Assembly (NCBI GenBank): GCA_002837415.1
Contig: PJCV01000003.1
Span: 248,001 to 312,000 of the forward strand
Direction: 5' to 3'
DNA from: Actinomycetales bacterium SN12
GTDB taxonomy: Bacteria; Actinomycetota; Actinomycetes; Actinomycetales; Microbacteriaceae
DNA: 64,000 bases
Numbering within the stretch: the stretch's first letter is position 1; each line of letters begins with the position of its first letter. Positions 45,229 to 55,087 of the stretch are shown one piece after another. The translations under genes and the position numbers were made by a program. The notes under the pieces were generated by a model. That model was not told the DNA's origin. It was given only the letters and a program-made list of their open reading frames with translations, and searched no databases.

Positions 45229-46488
45229 ATGAGCACCGAGCGCAACTGGGCAGGAAACCTGAGCTACGAGGCCGCACGGCTCGTGCACCCCGAGTCCCTC
45301 GAGGAGGCACGGGAGGCGCTCGCCTCGAGCGAGCGGGTCCGGATGCTCGGCACCAGGCACTCTTTCAACGACATCGCAGACACCGACGGAGTGCTCATCG
45401 CGCTCGACCGGATGCCCCGGGTGATCGATATCAGCGAGGCGCGCGACGCCGTGCGCGTCAGCGGCGGGCTGCGCTATGGCGACATCGCCCCGCAGCTCGA
45501 CGCCGCCGGTCTCGCACTCGCCAACCTCGCCTCGCTGCCGCACATCTCGGTCGCCGGTGCGGTGGCCACGGGCACCCACGGCTCGGGAGACGTGATCGGC
45601 TCGCTCGCGGCCGCGGTGCGGGGGCTCGCGCTGCTCACGGCGTCCGGCGAGGTCCGCGAGCTGCGCCGAGGCGATCCCGGCTTCGACGGCGCCGTCGTCT
45701 CGCTCGGCGCCCTCGGCGCGGTGATCGACCTCACGCTCGACGTGGAGCCCACCTACACGGTGGCGCAGCACGTGTACGAGGGGCCGAGCTGGGACGCGAT
45801 CCTCGCCGACCTGGATGCGGTCACGAGCGCAGGCACGAGTGTCAGCATCTTCTCGACATGGCGGCGCACCGATGCGGCCGATCAGCTGTGGGTCAAGCAG
45901 CGTCAGCCCGATGACCGCGTCGATCAGCGTCTTACGGTCATCGCCGACCTCGGGGCTGTGCCCGCTGCGGAGAAGCGCCATCCGATCCTCGGCGCCGATC
46001 CGCAGGCCTGCAGCGAGCAGGGCGGTGTTCCCGGCGAGTGGTTCGAGCGGCTGCCGCACTTCCGGCTGGCGTTCACCCCCTCGGCCGGCGTCGAACTGCA
46101 GAGCGAGTACCTCGTGCCGCGTCGCGACGCCGTCGAGGCGATCGAGGCGGTGCGCCGGCTGGCCGCCCGTATTGCGCCCCTGCTGCTCGTGAACGAGATC
46201 CGCACAGTGCGAGCAGACGACCTCTGGTTGAGCTCGTCGTTCGAGACGGATGCCGTCGGCCTCCACTTCACCTGGCGACCCGACGAGCAGGCGGTGCGGG
46301 CGCTGCTGCCGGAGATCGAGGCGGCTCTGCCGGGCTCAGCGCGACCGCACTGGGGCAAGATCTCGACGCTCGACGCTGACGAGGTGCGCGCGCGCTACCC
46401 GCGTTGGAACGACTTCGCGGCGCTCGCCGCATCGTACGACCCCGATCGTCGCTTCGTGAACCGGCGCCTGGAGATGCTCGGACTCTGA
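45229..46488 (+). CDS. FAD-dependent alditol oxidase (AldO/xylitol oxidase-like)
   Basis: The 419-residue product starts STERNWAGNLSYEAARLVHPESLEEAREAL and has GTRHSFN, whose His (near residue 44) is the covalent FAD attachment site in AldO. The FAD loop is ATGTHGSGDVIGS. The C-terminus FAALAASYDPDRRFVNRRLEML is also typical. AldO oxidises the terminal hydroxyl of alditols such as xylitol, sorbitol or arabitol with O2, forming the aldose and H2O2. ATG 45229 is preferred over GTG 45226; GATCAT ends 6 nt before it, suggesting a leaderless message. A LacI palindrome lies directly upstream. D-arabinono-lactone oxidase is the alternative. Confidence 0.82.
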   Translation: MSTERNWAGNLSYEAARLVHPESLEEAREALASSERVRMLGTRHSFNDIADTDGVLIALDRMPRVIDISEARDAVRVSGGLRYGDIAPQLDAAGLALANLASLPHISVAGAVATGTHGSGDVIGSLAAAVRGLALLTASGEVRELRRGDPGFDGAVVSLGALGAVIDLTLDVEPTYTVAQHVYEGPSWDAILADLDAVTSAGTSVSIFSTWRRTDAADQLWVKQRQPDDRVDQRLTVIADLGAVPAAEKRHPILGADPQACSEQGGVPGEWFERLPHFRLAFTPSAGVELQSEYLVPRRDAVEAIEAVRRLAARIAPLLLVNEIRTVRADDLWLSSSFETDAVGLHFTWRPDEQAVRALLPEIEAALPGSARPHWGKISTLDADEVRARYPRWNDFAALAASYDPDRRFVNRRLEMLGL

Positions 46489-46540
46489 GCTTCGCGCGCG
46501 GTTTCGCCTCCCGGCCATCCGACTCTTGTGTTCCGCGCTG

Positions 46541-46554
46541 TGATACCGGTAACA
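46541..46554. promoter_or_regulatory. LacI-family operator before the wall-anchored GH43 gene
   Basis: TGATACCGGTAACA matches the TGTTACCGGTAACA palindrome at 13 of 14 positions. Similar sites lie before the regulator at 49683 and before the arabinose importer at 52414. It is the clearest regulatory mark in the 311-bp gap 46489-46799. Confidence 0.78.
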
Positions 46555-46692
46555 TCCGAGTCAGCTGGCCCCAACGTCGTGGCATCCGTCGTATCTCGAG
46601 GAGGAGACACTCACCCCACCGAACCCGGTGGCACGGCCCCAGCTGATCGCGGCTCTCGCCGCCGACCCGACCGGGTCGATCTTCCCCACCTG

Positions 46693-46772
46693 CCGTCTCA
46701 GGGCGCGCACGTGCGGCACTCCCCTCGTGCCGCTGCTCGAGCGCGCCCGCGCTCCGGCGCGCCCTGAGACGG
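46693..46772 (+). promoter_or_regulatory. Three-way-junction structured leader RNA
   Basis: The outer stem is a perfect 16 bp: CCGTCTCAGGGCGCGC (46693-46708) with 46757-46772. Two inner hairpins follow: GCGGCAC/GTGCCGC (46713-46719 with 46727-46733, 7-nt loop) and GAGCGC/GCGCTC (46739-46744 with 46749-46754, 4-nt loop). It ends 10 nt before AGAAGGAG, the ribosome site of the GH43 gene. It could be a cis-acting RNA, an attenuator or a message-stabilising structure. A small hairpin CCACCG/CGGTGG (46616-46631) precedes it. Confidence 0.7.
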
Positions 46773-46799
46773 TCGATGCACTAGAAGGAGTTCGTAGAC

Positions 46800-49529
46800 G
46801 TGAGAACACACGACAACCCTGCGCGCCGTCGGCGCCGATCAGCGCGGCGCATGGCCGCGGTGATCGGAGTCAGCGCGCTGGTCGCCTCGTCGGCGACCGC
46901 CGTCGGCCAGGCCGCCTTCGCGGCCCCGGTGACCGCCCCCATGGCGGCGACCGCGGAGATCGAGGCGGTGCCGGGCAACCTGCTGCCCGACGGGCGGTTC
47001 GCAGGCAGCCTGACCGGGTGGACGACCGCCCGCGGCGGCGAACTGGCGCTGACCACCGACGCGGCCAGCGGCTCGCACGCTCTTGCGGTCACGAAGCGGC
47101 AGAACACCCAGTCGGGCCCGTTCGCCGACGTCTCGGGCAAACTCGAGGTCGGCGCCACGTACCGGATGAGCGGGAAGCTGAAGTACACGGAGGGCGAAGC
47201 GACGCAGCGCTTCAACTTCACCTTCTGCCCCACCAACTTCAACGGCTGCGCCGATTACGGTCGCGCCTTCCCCAAGGGCCAGTGGGAGTCGTTCTCCCAG
47301 GAGTTCACGGCGGAGGCGAAGCACGCTGACGCGAACTGGTTCTTCATCGAGACGCCGTGGGGCTCGAACGCCCTGCAGGACTTCGCCGTCGACGAGATCT
47401 CGCTGATCAAGATCGCGGACGCTCCGGAGCAGCCGGCCTTCCAGGCGCTCGAGGACGTGCAGACGAAGCCGATCGGCGACCACAACCCGCTCGTCGGTCA
47501 CAAGTTCGGCGCCGACCCGCACCACCTGGTGTACAACGGCCGCCTCTACATCTACTCCACCGATGACACGCAGCAGTACGAGGCGAACACTAAGGACGCC
47601 AACGGCCTGCCCACGCAGTCGAACGGCTACGGAGCGATCACGCGACTCAACGTGATGTCGACCAGCGACATGGTGAACTGGGTCGATCACGGTGCGGTGC
47701 CGATCGCTCGCGAGGGTGGAGCTGCTCCCTGGGCGCGCAACTCCTGGGCTCCGGCCGCGATCGAGAAGGACGGCAACGTCTACCTGTACTTCTGCGACAG
47801 CGGCACCGGAACAGCCGTCGTCGTCGGAGGCTCGCCGCTCGGCCCCTGGGAGGATCCGCTGGGCAAGAAGATCATCCCCGACACCGTGGACCGTGACTAC
47901 ATCGCCTCAGGTGGCTTCCCGGCAGGCATGTGGCTGTTCGACCCCGAGGTCTTCATCGACGACAAGGACGGGCAGGCGTACCTGTACTTCGGCGGCAACT
48001 CTCAGATCGGAACCGCCCCGAACGTGCAGGGCCCGCAGAACCCGAAGTCGACCCGAGTGGTGAAGCTGAAGGACGACATGGTCACCCTCGACGGCGATCC
48101 GGTCGAGATCGACGGCCCCGGCATGTTCGAGGCGTCGAGCATGTTCAAGCGCGACGGCAAGTACTACTACTCCTACTCCTCGAACTTCCAGGTGAAGGAG
48201 GAGGCCGGCAAGTACCCGAAGACCGGGGCGATCGCCTACATGATGACGGACGACCCGATGGATCTCACGGCATCGAAATACGCGGGCGAGGCCTTCCTGA
48301 ACCAGTCGACGTTCTTCGGTGCCGGCAACGGCGGCAACAACCACTCCGACATGTTCACCTACAAGGGCGAGACGTACTTCACGTACCACACGCAGACACG
48401 CGGAGCCGCCTGGGCCGCCGCGTTCGGCAGCCCCGGCGCCACGCAGGGCTACCGCTCGGTGCACATCGACAAGCTGGAGTTCAACGCCGACGGCACGATC
48501 AAGCCCGTCAAGGGCACGCGCGAAGGCGTCGAGCAGGTCGAGGCGTTCAACCCGTACCGCACGTTCGAGGCGGAGACCCTCGCCTGGCAGCTGGGCATCA
48601 CCACCGTCGAGACGGAGGCCGCGTCGGTCGAGTTCCCCGAGCACAAGGGGAGCGGAAACCTCGTCGTGTCGTCGATCGATGACGGCGACTTCACCGGCAT
48701 CTCCGGGGTGGACTTCGGGGCCGGCGCGAAGACCGTGTCGGCGCGCGTGAAGCCGCTGACCGAGGGCAGCAGCGTCCAGGTCCGTCTCGACCAGCCCGAC
48801 GGTCCGGTCGTGGCGACCCTGCCCGTCGAGGGCGCAATCGGCGAATGGACGACCGTCCAGGCCGACGTCGAGGGTGCAGACGGGAAGCACGACGTGTTCT
48901 TCGTGTTCGCCGGAGCCGAGGGCGTCGAGGCCGGTGTCGACCTCATGGAGGTGGACAACTGGGCGTTCACCGGATCGCAGGACTCGGGCCCCGGTGAGCA
49001 GGAGTTCGCAGCGGAGCTGTCGAGCGACCAGGTCGCTGCCGGCGGATCGGTGACGGTCACCGCGTCGGGTGTCGAGGCCGACGAGGTCGAGATCGGCATC
49101 GAGAGCGCCTACCGCAAGCTCGCCACGGCGAAGGTCGAAGACGGTGAGCTGTCGGCGACCGTAGTGATCCCGACCGACATCGAAGCCGGCGCGCACGAGA
49201 TCGTGCTGCGGGCGAACGGAGTCGAGCTGAAGCGGCTGCCTCTCACGGTCACAGCCGCGGCGGCCCCTGGCGACGGCGATCCGGGTGATGGCGATCCGGG
49301 TGATGGCGGTGCGGGTGATGGCGGTGCGAGCACCGGTGGCTCCGGCGCCGGCGGTTCCAGCACCGCGGGCTCGACGGCCGGCGGTTCGGGCGGCGCACTC
49401 GCCACCACGGGTGCCGACGGCTCGGGCAGCGCCCTGGCCGCGGCGATCGGGGCACTGCTGCTGGCGGCGGGTTCGGGTCTGTGGATGCTGCGGCGCCGGC
49501 GGTCTGTCGTGAGCGAGCACTCTGCCTGA
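46800..49529 (+). CDS. Cell-wall-anchored multidomain GH43 enzyme
   Basis: The 909-residue product has, in order, a long basic signal peptide (about 1-43) and a CBM4_9-like jelly-roll (about 55-200). A GH43 propeller (about 205-590) has its catalytic Asp in KFGADPHHLVYNG and further residues in MWLFDPEVFIDD and GPGMFEASSMFKRDG. A CBM6-like domain (about 595-735) and an Ig-like domain (about 745-820) follow. The C-terminal part is a Gly/Ser/Asp-rich linker and a sorting signal LATTG (867-871) with a hydrophobic helix and RRRR. LAxTG is the class E sortase motif, so it is probably fixed to peptidoglycan. Likely substrates are arabinan or arabinoxylan. GTG 46800 follows AGAAGGAG. Confidence 0.87.
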   Translation: MRTHDNPARRRRRSARRMAAVIGVSALVASSATAVGQAAFAAPVTAPMAATAEIEAVPGNLLPDGRFAGSLTGWTTARGGELALTTDAASGSHALAVTKRQNTQSGPFADVSGKLEVGATYRMSGKLKYTEGEATQRFNFTFCPTNFNGCADYGRAFPKGQWESFSQEFTAEAKHADANWFFIETPWGSNALQDFAVDEISLIKIADAPEQPAFQALEDVQTKPIGDHNPLVGHKFGADPHHLVYNGRLYIYSTDDTQQYEANTKDANGLPTQSNGYGAITRLNVMSTSDMVNWVDHGAVPIAREGGAAPWARNSWAPAAIEKDGNVYLYFCDSGTGTAVVVGGSPLGPWEDPLGKKIIPDTVDRDYIASGGFPAGMWLFDPEVFIDDKDGQAYLYFGGNSQIGTAPNVQGPQNPKSTRVVKLKDDMVTLDGDPVEIDGPGMFEASSMFKRDGKYYYSYSSNFQVKEEAGKYPKTGAIAYMMTDDPMDLTASKYAGEAFLNQSTFFGAGNGGNNHSDMFTYKGETYFTYHTQTRGAAWAAAFGSPGATQGYRSVHIDKLEFNADGTIKPVKGTREGVEQVEAFNPYRTFEAETLAWQLGITTVETEAASVEFPEHKGSGNLVVSSIDDGDFTGISGVDFGAGAKTVSARVKPLTEGSSVQVRLDQPDGPVVATLPVEGAIGEWTTVQADVEGADGKHDVFFVFAGAEGVEAGVDLMEVDNWAFTGSQDSGPGEQEFAAELSSDQVAAGGSVTVTASGVEADEVEIGIESAYRKLATAKVEDGELSATVVIPTDIEAGAHEIVLRANGVELKRLPLTVTAAAAPGDGDPGDGDPGDGGAGDGGASTGGSGAGGSSTAGSTAGGSGGALATTGADGSGSALAAAIGALLLAAGSGLWMLRRRRSVVSEHSA

Positions 49530-49561
49530 CACTGAGTCGTCGGCCTCTGCGCTGACGGCGT

Positions 49562-49598
49562 CGGCCCGGTCGTGCCCCTGGTGGGAACGACCGGGCCG
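49562..49598 (+). terminator. Hairpin terminator after the wall-anchored GH43 gene
   Basis: CGGCCCGGTCGT (49562-49573) pairs perfectly with ACGACCGGGCCG (49587-49598) around a 13-nt loop, 32 bp after the stop codon. It separates the enzyme from the LacI gene that follows. Confidence 0.78.
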
Positions 49599-49638
49599 AT
49601 CGTGCGTGGTCGACTCCTGCTTCGTTGCGGGGCGAGGC

Positions 49639-49652
49639 TGTGCTCGGTAACA
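49639..49652. promoter_or_regulatory. LacI-family operator before the third regulator gene
   Basis: TGTGCTCGGTAACA matches the palindrome TGTTACCGGTAACA at 11 of 14 positions, with the right half intact. It stands 30 bp before the start of the regulator, compatible with autoregulation. Confidence 0.6.
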
Positions 49653-49682
49653 TTCCGAAAGGCAAGCCGACGGAGGAAGCGC

Positions 49683-50702
49683 ATGGCCAACGTCGGCTCC
49701 GACAAACCGAACATCCGGCAGGTCGCCTCGATCGCCGGCGTCTCGCACATGACGGTGTCCCGGGTGCTCAACGACTACCCGAACATCAAGCCCGAGACCC
49801 GTCGCCGCGTCCTCGAGGCCATCGAAGAGCTCGACTACCGGCCGAACCTCGTCGCCCGAGCGCTGGCCACGCAGCGCAGCCAGCGCATCGGGGTGATCGT
49901 CGAGAGCCCCGTGGCGCACGGCCCGACCAGCATCCTGCGGGCGGTCGAACTCGCGGCGCGCGAGGCCGGCTACTCGGTCACTCCCATCGCGCTGTACGAG
50001 GGCGATGCGATGACCCCTCATGACGCGGTCGACAGTCTCACCACCCAGGGCGTCGACGCGATCTGCGTCGTCGCACCCCGGTCATCGTCGGTGGCGGCGC
50101 TGCGCCGCGTGACGATGAGCGTGCCCATGCTGGTGGTCAAGGCCGACCCCGATCCGACCTTCCTGACCGTGTCGATCGACCAGCATGCCGGTACGACTCT
50201 CGTGGTCGATCACCTGGTCTCCCTCGGTCATCGCGACATCCTGCACATCTCGGGTCCGCTCGACTGGCTCGATGCCAGGGCGCGCGAGCGCGCCTTCCAC
50301 ACCAGGGCGAAGTCGTGGGGCATCCGGCAGCGGCCGATCGTCGTCGGCGACTGGAGTGCCGATTTCGCCTACGACTTCGCGGTCGGGCTGCAGCGCCTCC
50401 CGGAGGTGACCGCCATCTTCGCCGCCAACGACGACACGGCGATCGGTCTCATCCACGGGCTGCACGACCGAGGGTTCGACGTGCCGGGCGAGATCAGCGT
50501 CGTCGGCTTCGATGATGTGCCGCTCGCGCGGCACTTCCTTCCCCCGCTGACGACCGTCCGGCAGGATTTCCAGGCCCTGGGAGGGGCTGTCGTCGAGATG
50601 CTGCGCGCGGCGATCGAGCAGCGCGAGCTGCCGCCGTTCACCCGCATCCCGACCGAGCTCGTCGTGCGCGGTTCGACAGCCAAGCCGCGGGAGTCGCGAT
50701 GA
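49683..50702 (+). CDS. LacI family transcriptional regulator (third; arabinose importer and wall GH43)
   Basis: The 339-residue product has the LacI helix-turn-helix NIRQVASIAGVSHMTVSRVLNDYPNIKP, with recognition helix MTVSRVLN. Its effector domain ends in SVVGFDDVPLARHFLPPLTTVRQDF. It is cotranscribed by ATGA overlap with a CUT2 ATPase gene. TGTTACCGGTAACA-like operators lie before this gene, before the wall GH43 gene and in tandem before the arabinose importer. It probably responds to L-arabinose or a related pentose. The ATG at 49683 follows GGAGGAAG. Confidence 0.88.
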   Translation: MANVGSDKPNIRQVASIAGVSHMTVSRVLNDYPNIKPETRRRVLEAIEELDYRPNLVARALATQRSQRIGVIVESPVAHGPTSILRAVELAAREAGYSVTPIALYEGDAMTPHDAVDSLTTQGVDAICVVAPRSSSVAALRRVTMSVPMLVVKADPDPTFLTVSIDQHAGTTLVVDHLVSLGHRDILHISGPLDWLDARARERAFHTRAKSWGIRQRPIVVGDWSADFAYDFAVGLQRLPEVTAIFAANDDTAIGLIHGLHDRGFDVPGEISVVGFDDVPLARHFLPPLTTVRQDFQALGGAVVEMLRAAIEQRELPPFTRIPTELVVRGSTAKPRESR

Positions 50703-52240
50703 TCGACGGGGCTGTCGCTCCCGTGATCGAGTTGCGAGGGATCACGGTCGAGCTGCCGGGGGTGCGGGCGCTGGATGCCGTGGATTTCCGTCTCTTCCCC
50801 GGCGAGGTGCACGCGGTCATGGGCGAGAACGGCGCGGGCAAGTCCACGCTCATCGGCGTGATCACCGGAACCAGGCGACCGACCTCGGGAGTGGTCCTCG
50901 TCGACGGCGAGGAGCGCTCGTTCGCGGGCGTCGGCGACAGCAGAGCCGCCGGCATCGCGACCGTGTTCCAGGACATGCAGCTGAGCCCCAACCTCACGGT
51001 CACCGAGGCCGTCATGCTCGGGCGCGAGCGGCGTGGCCGGTGGGGCATCGACTGGCGGCGCAACAGGGCCGACGCCGCACAGGCGCTGGCTCGGCTCGGG
51101 GTCGACGACCTCGATCCCCGCAAGCCGCTCTCATTCCTCTCACCCGCCCAGAAGCAGCTCGTCGCACTCGCGCGATCCGTGGTCGACGAACCGCGGGTGC
51201 TCGTGCTCGACGAGCCGACCTCCAGCCTCGACCGAGCCGAGGTGGCGGCGCTGATGCGCGTGATCCGCGGGTTGCGCGACAGGGGCGTCGCCATCCTGTT
51301 CGTCTCGCACTTCCTCGAGCAGGCCTTCGCCATCAGCGACCGCATGACTGTGCTGCGTGGCGGACGCAAGGTCGCCGAGAACCGCACGCGCGAGCTCGAG
51401 CGCGCCGAGCTCATCTCGCAGATGCTCGGCAAGGATCTCGAGGGGCTGCGCGCCCTGGGCTCTGAGCGGAAGGCCCATCACTATGTGTCAGAGGGGGAGC
51501 CGGCCTTCCGCGCTGACGCCCTCGGGCGCAGAGGCGAGCTCCGTCCCACGGACATCGAGGTCCATCGCGGTGAGATCGTGGGGTTCGCCGGCCTTCGCGG
51601 CGCCGGGCGAACCGAGCTCGGAGCACTCATGTCGGGCGCACTGCGCTCGGACTCCGGCGAGCTCTGGGCCGGCGGCGAGCGGGTGCGGCTGCACAGCCCG
51701 TCGGCAGCCCTGCGCCGTCGCATCGCCGCGTCGAGTGAGAGCCGCCGCACCGACGGCATCGTCGCCGGGCTGAGCGCTCGTGAGAACATCCTGCTCTCGC
51801 TGCAGGCGCTGCGCGGGTGGATCCGGCCGATTCCGCAGTCGGAACAGCGGATGCTGCTCGAGATCTACACAGACGTGCTGAATCTCAGCGCTGCCGATCT
51901 CGCCCGTCCCATCGAGCAGCTGTCCGGGGGTACGCAGCAGAAGGTGCTGCTCGCTCGAGCGCTGGCCGTGCGTCCGCGCGTGCTCATCCTCGATGAGCCG
52001 ACACGCGGCATCGACATCGCCGCGAAACTCCAGATCCAACGCAGCATCAGCACCCTGGCGCAGCAGGGCGTCGCGGTGGTCTTCATCTCGTCGGAGCTGC
52101 AGGAGGTCGTGCGGCTGAGCGATCGGATCGTCGTCCTGAAGGATCGCGAGAAGATCGGCGAGCTCAGCAACGGGCCCGGTGTCACCGTCGACACGATCGT
52201 GGAGATGATCGCCGCCGAGTCCGGCGACGACACCGACTGA
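50699..52240 (+). CDS. CUT2 sugar ABC transporter double ATPase (paralogue without its own permease)
   Basis: The 513-residue product has two fused ATPase domains as in RbsA/AraG. The first has GENGAGKST and Walker B LVLDEPTSSLD. The second has the modified Walker A region GFAGLRGAGRTE, signature LSGGTQQKVLLARAL and LILDEPTRGIDIAAK. It is a clear paralogue of the ATPase at 53480-55087. No permease gene follows it; the next gene is the binding protein of the arabinose importer. It may substitute for the other ATPase, serve a different permease, or be a duplication remnant. No degenerate change distinguishes it from functional CUT2 ATPases. Confidence 0.88.
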   Translation: MIDGAVAPVIELRGITVELPGVRALDAVDFRLFPGEVHAVMGENGAGKSTLIGVITGTRRPTSGVVLVDGEERSFAGVGDSRAAGIATVFQDMQLSPNLTVTEAVMLGRERRGRWGIDWRRNRADAAQALARLGVDDLDPRKPLSFLSPAQKQLVALARSVVDEPRVLVLDEPTSSLDRAEVAALMRVIRGLRDRGVAILFVSHFLEQAFAISDRMTVLRGGRKVAENRTRELERAELISQMLGKDLEGLRALGSERKAHHYVSEGEPAFRADALGRRGELRPTDIEVHRGEIVGFAGLRGAGRTELGALMSGALRSDSGELWAGGERVRLHSPSAALRRRIAASSESRRTDGIVAGLSARENILLSLQALRGWIRPIPQSEQRMLLEIYTDVLNLSAADLARPIEQLSGGTQQKVLLARALAVRPRVLILDEPTRGIDIAAKLQIQRSISTLAQQGVAVVFISSELQEVVRLSDRIVVLKDREKIGELSNGPGVTVDTIVEMIAAESGDDTD

Positions 52241-52295
52241 GCGGGGCATCGAGCGTCTCTTCGGCCGAGTCCCGAACGTTATCCGACTGTGCTTG

Positions 52296-52321
52296 TGTTA
52301 CCGAGAATGTTCCCGGTAACA
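52296..52321. promoter_or_regulatory. Tandem LacI operators before the arabinose importer
   Basis: TGTTACCGAGAATG (52296-52309) and TGTTCCCGGTAACA (52308-52321) overlap by two bases. The second matches TGTTACCGGTAACA at 13 of 14 positions and the first shares its left half. They stand about 93 bp before the binding-protein start, so a leader of some 80 nt follows. Confidence 0.78.
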
Positions 52322-52413
52322 TCCAGATACAGGACGCTCTGCATCCTGCAATCACCCGCGGGCCGCACGGCCCACCCGCCGGGCAGCGCCCCGGTCTCTC
52401 AAGGAGGAGAACT

Positions 52414-53415
52414 ATGTCTGCAAAGAAGCACTTCCGCGCGGTACTCGGCTTCGCTGCCGTCGGTGCGCTCGCGCTGGGCCTCACGGCCTGCGGCGGTTCC
52501 GACGACAAGGGCTCGTCGGACGGCGCCGGATCGGGCGACCTCATCGAGGTCGGCTTCGTGGCGGTCGGCCCCGAGGGCGGCTGGCGTCAGGCGAACGAGC
52601 AGAACATCAAGGACACGTTCACCGAGAAGGCCGGCTACAAGCTCAGCTACGCGCCCGCCGCCAACCTCGACCAGAAGTCGCAGATCGACAGCTTCACCGC
52701 GTTCGTCGACCAGGACGTCGACGTCATCCTGCTCTCGGCCACCGAGGCCACCGGCTGGGAGGACTCGCTGAAGCTCGCGCAGGAGGCGGAGATCCCGGTC
52801 ATCCTGCTCGACCGCGGCATCGAGCCCGAGGACGACAGCCTCTACGTCACCCGCATCGCCCCCGACAACGTCGAGGTCGCGAAGGAGGTCGGCGAGTGGG
52901 CGGCTTCGGCCTTCCCCGACGGCGGCAACTACGTCGTGCTCGAGGGTCCCGCCGGTGTCGGCGTGGTCAACGAGCGCAACGAGGGCTTCGAAGAGGGCCT
53001 CGGCGACTCGTCGCTGAACAAGGTGGACTCGCAGACCGCGAACTGGTCGACCGAAGAGGGCAAGAGCGTGCTCGAGACGATGCTCAAGGCCAACGGCAAC
53101 GACATCCAGTTCGTCTTCGCGCAGAACGACGAGATGGGCCTCGGCGCCGCCCAGGCCGCTGAGGAAGCCGGCCTCGTCGTCGGTGAGGACATCAAGATCG
53201 CCACGATCGACGGCACCAAGAACGCCATCCAGGCGCTCGCCGACGGCAAGCTCAGCTACGTGCACGAGTACAACCCGCTCTTCGGCGAGACGGCGCTGGA
53301 GGTCGTGCAGAAGGCGCTCGACGGTGAGGACGTGGACTCGTACATCATCGTCCCCAGTGAGGCCTTCGACTCGGCAGACGCGGCCAAGGCCGTGCTCGCC
53401 GACCGCAAGTACTGA
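52414..53415 (+). CDS. CUT2 ABC transporter substrate-binding lipoprotein, AraU/YtfQ-like (L-arabinose)
   Basis: The 333-residue product has a lipobox (ALALGLTACGG, Cys near residue 27) and a ribose-type binding fold. The fold includes VGFVAVGPEGGWRQANEQN, ILLSATEATGWEDSL, LLDRGIEPED and FAQNDEMGLGA. It most resembles YtfQ (galactofuranose) and Shewanella AraU (arabinose). The araDBA genes nearby favour L-arabinose. AAGGAGGAGAA precedes the ATG. A strong hairpin follows its stop, as in the first CUT1 operon, and tandem LacI operators precede it. Confidence 0.87.
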   Translation: MSAKKHFRAVLGFAAVGALALGLTACGGSDDKGSSDGAGSGDLIEVGFVAVGPEGGWRQANEQNIKDTFTEKAGYKLSYAPAANLDQKSQIDSFTAFVDQDVDVILLSATEATGWEDSLKLAQEAEIPVILLDRGIEPEDDSLYVTRIAPDNVEVAKEVGEWAASAFPDGGNYVVLEGPAGVGVVNERNEGFEEGLGDSSLNKVDSQTANWSTEEGKSVLETMLKANGNDIQFVFAQNDEMGLGAAQAAEEAGLVVGEDIKIATIDGTKNAIQALADGKLSYVHEYNPLFGETALEVVQKALDGEDVDSYIIVPSEAFDSADAAKAVLADRKY

Positions 53416-53423
53416 TCGGAGGT

Positions 53424-53450
53424 CCGGGTGGCGCGGAGCGCGCCACCCGG
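53424..53450 (+). other. Intra-operon hairpin after the CUT2 binding-protein gene
   Basis: CCGGGTGGCGCG (53424-53435) pairs perfectly with CGCGCCACCCGG (53439-53450) around a GAG loop, 8 bp after the stop codon. It matches the hairpin at 31281-31303 in place, size and loop length. Confidence 0.75.
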
Positions 53451-53479
53451 CATCCGTCGTCACAGACTGAGAGACAACG

Positions 53480-55083
<1,604 letters not shown>

Positions 55084-55087
<4 letters not shown>

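Noticed and set aside
46693..46772. Terminal inverted repeats of a miniature transposable element
   Set aside because: The interior is occupied by two further hairpins, and I see no target-site duplication at the flanks, so an RNA structure is more likely.
46628..47329. Open frame starting before the GH43 gene, as a leader peptide or separate gene
   Set aside because: It overlaps the GH43 coding sequence in another frame, its composition is Arg-rich as in GC shadow frames, and its distance from the nearest Shine-Dalgarno sequence (GAGGAGGAG) is about 20 nt.
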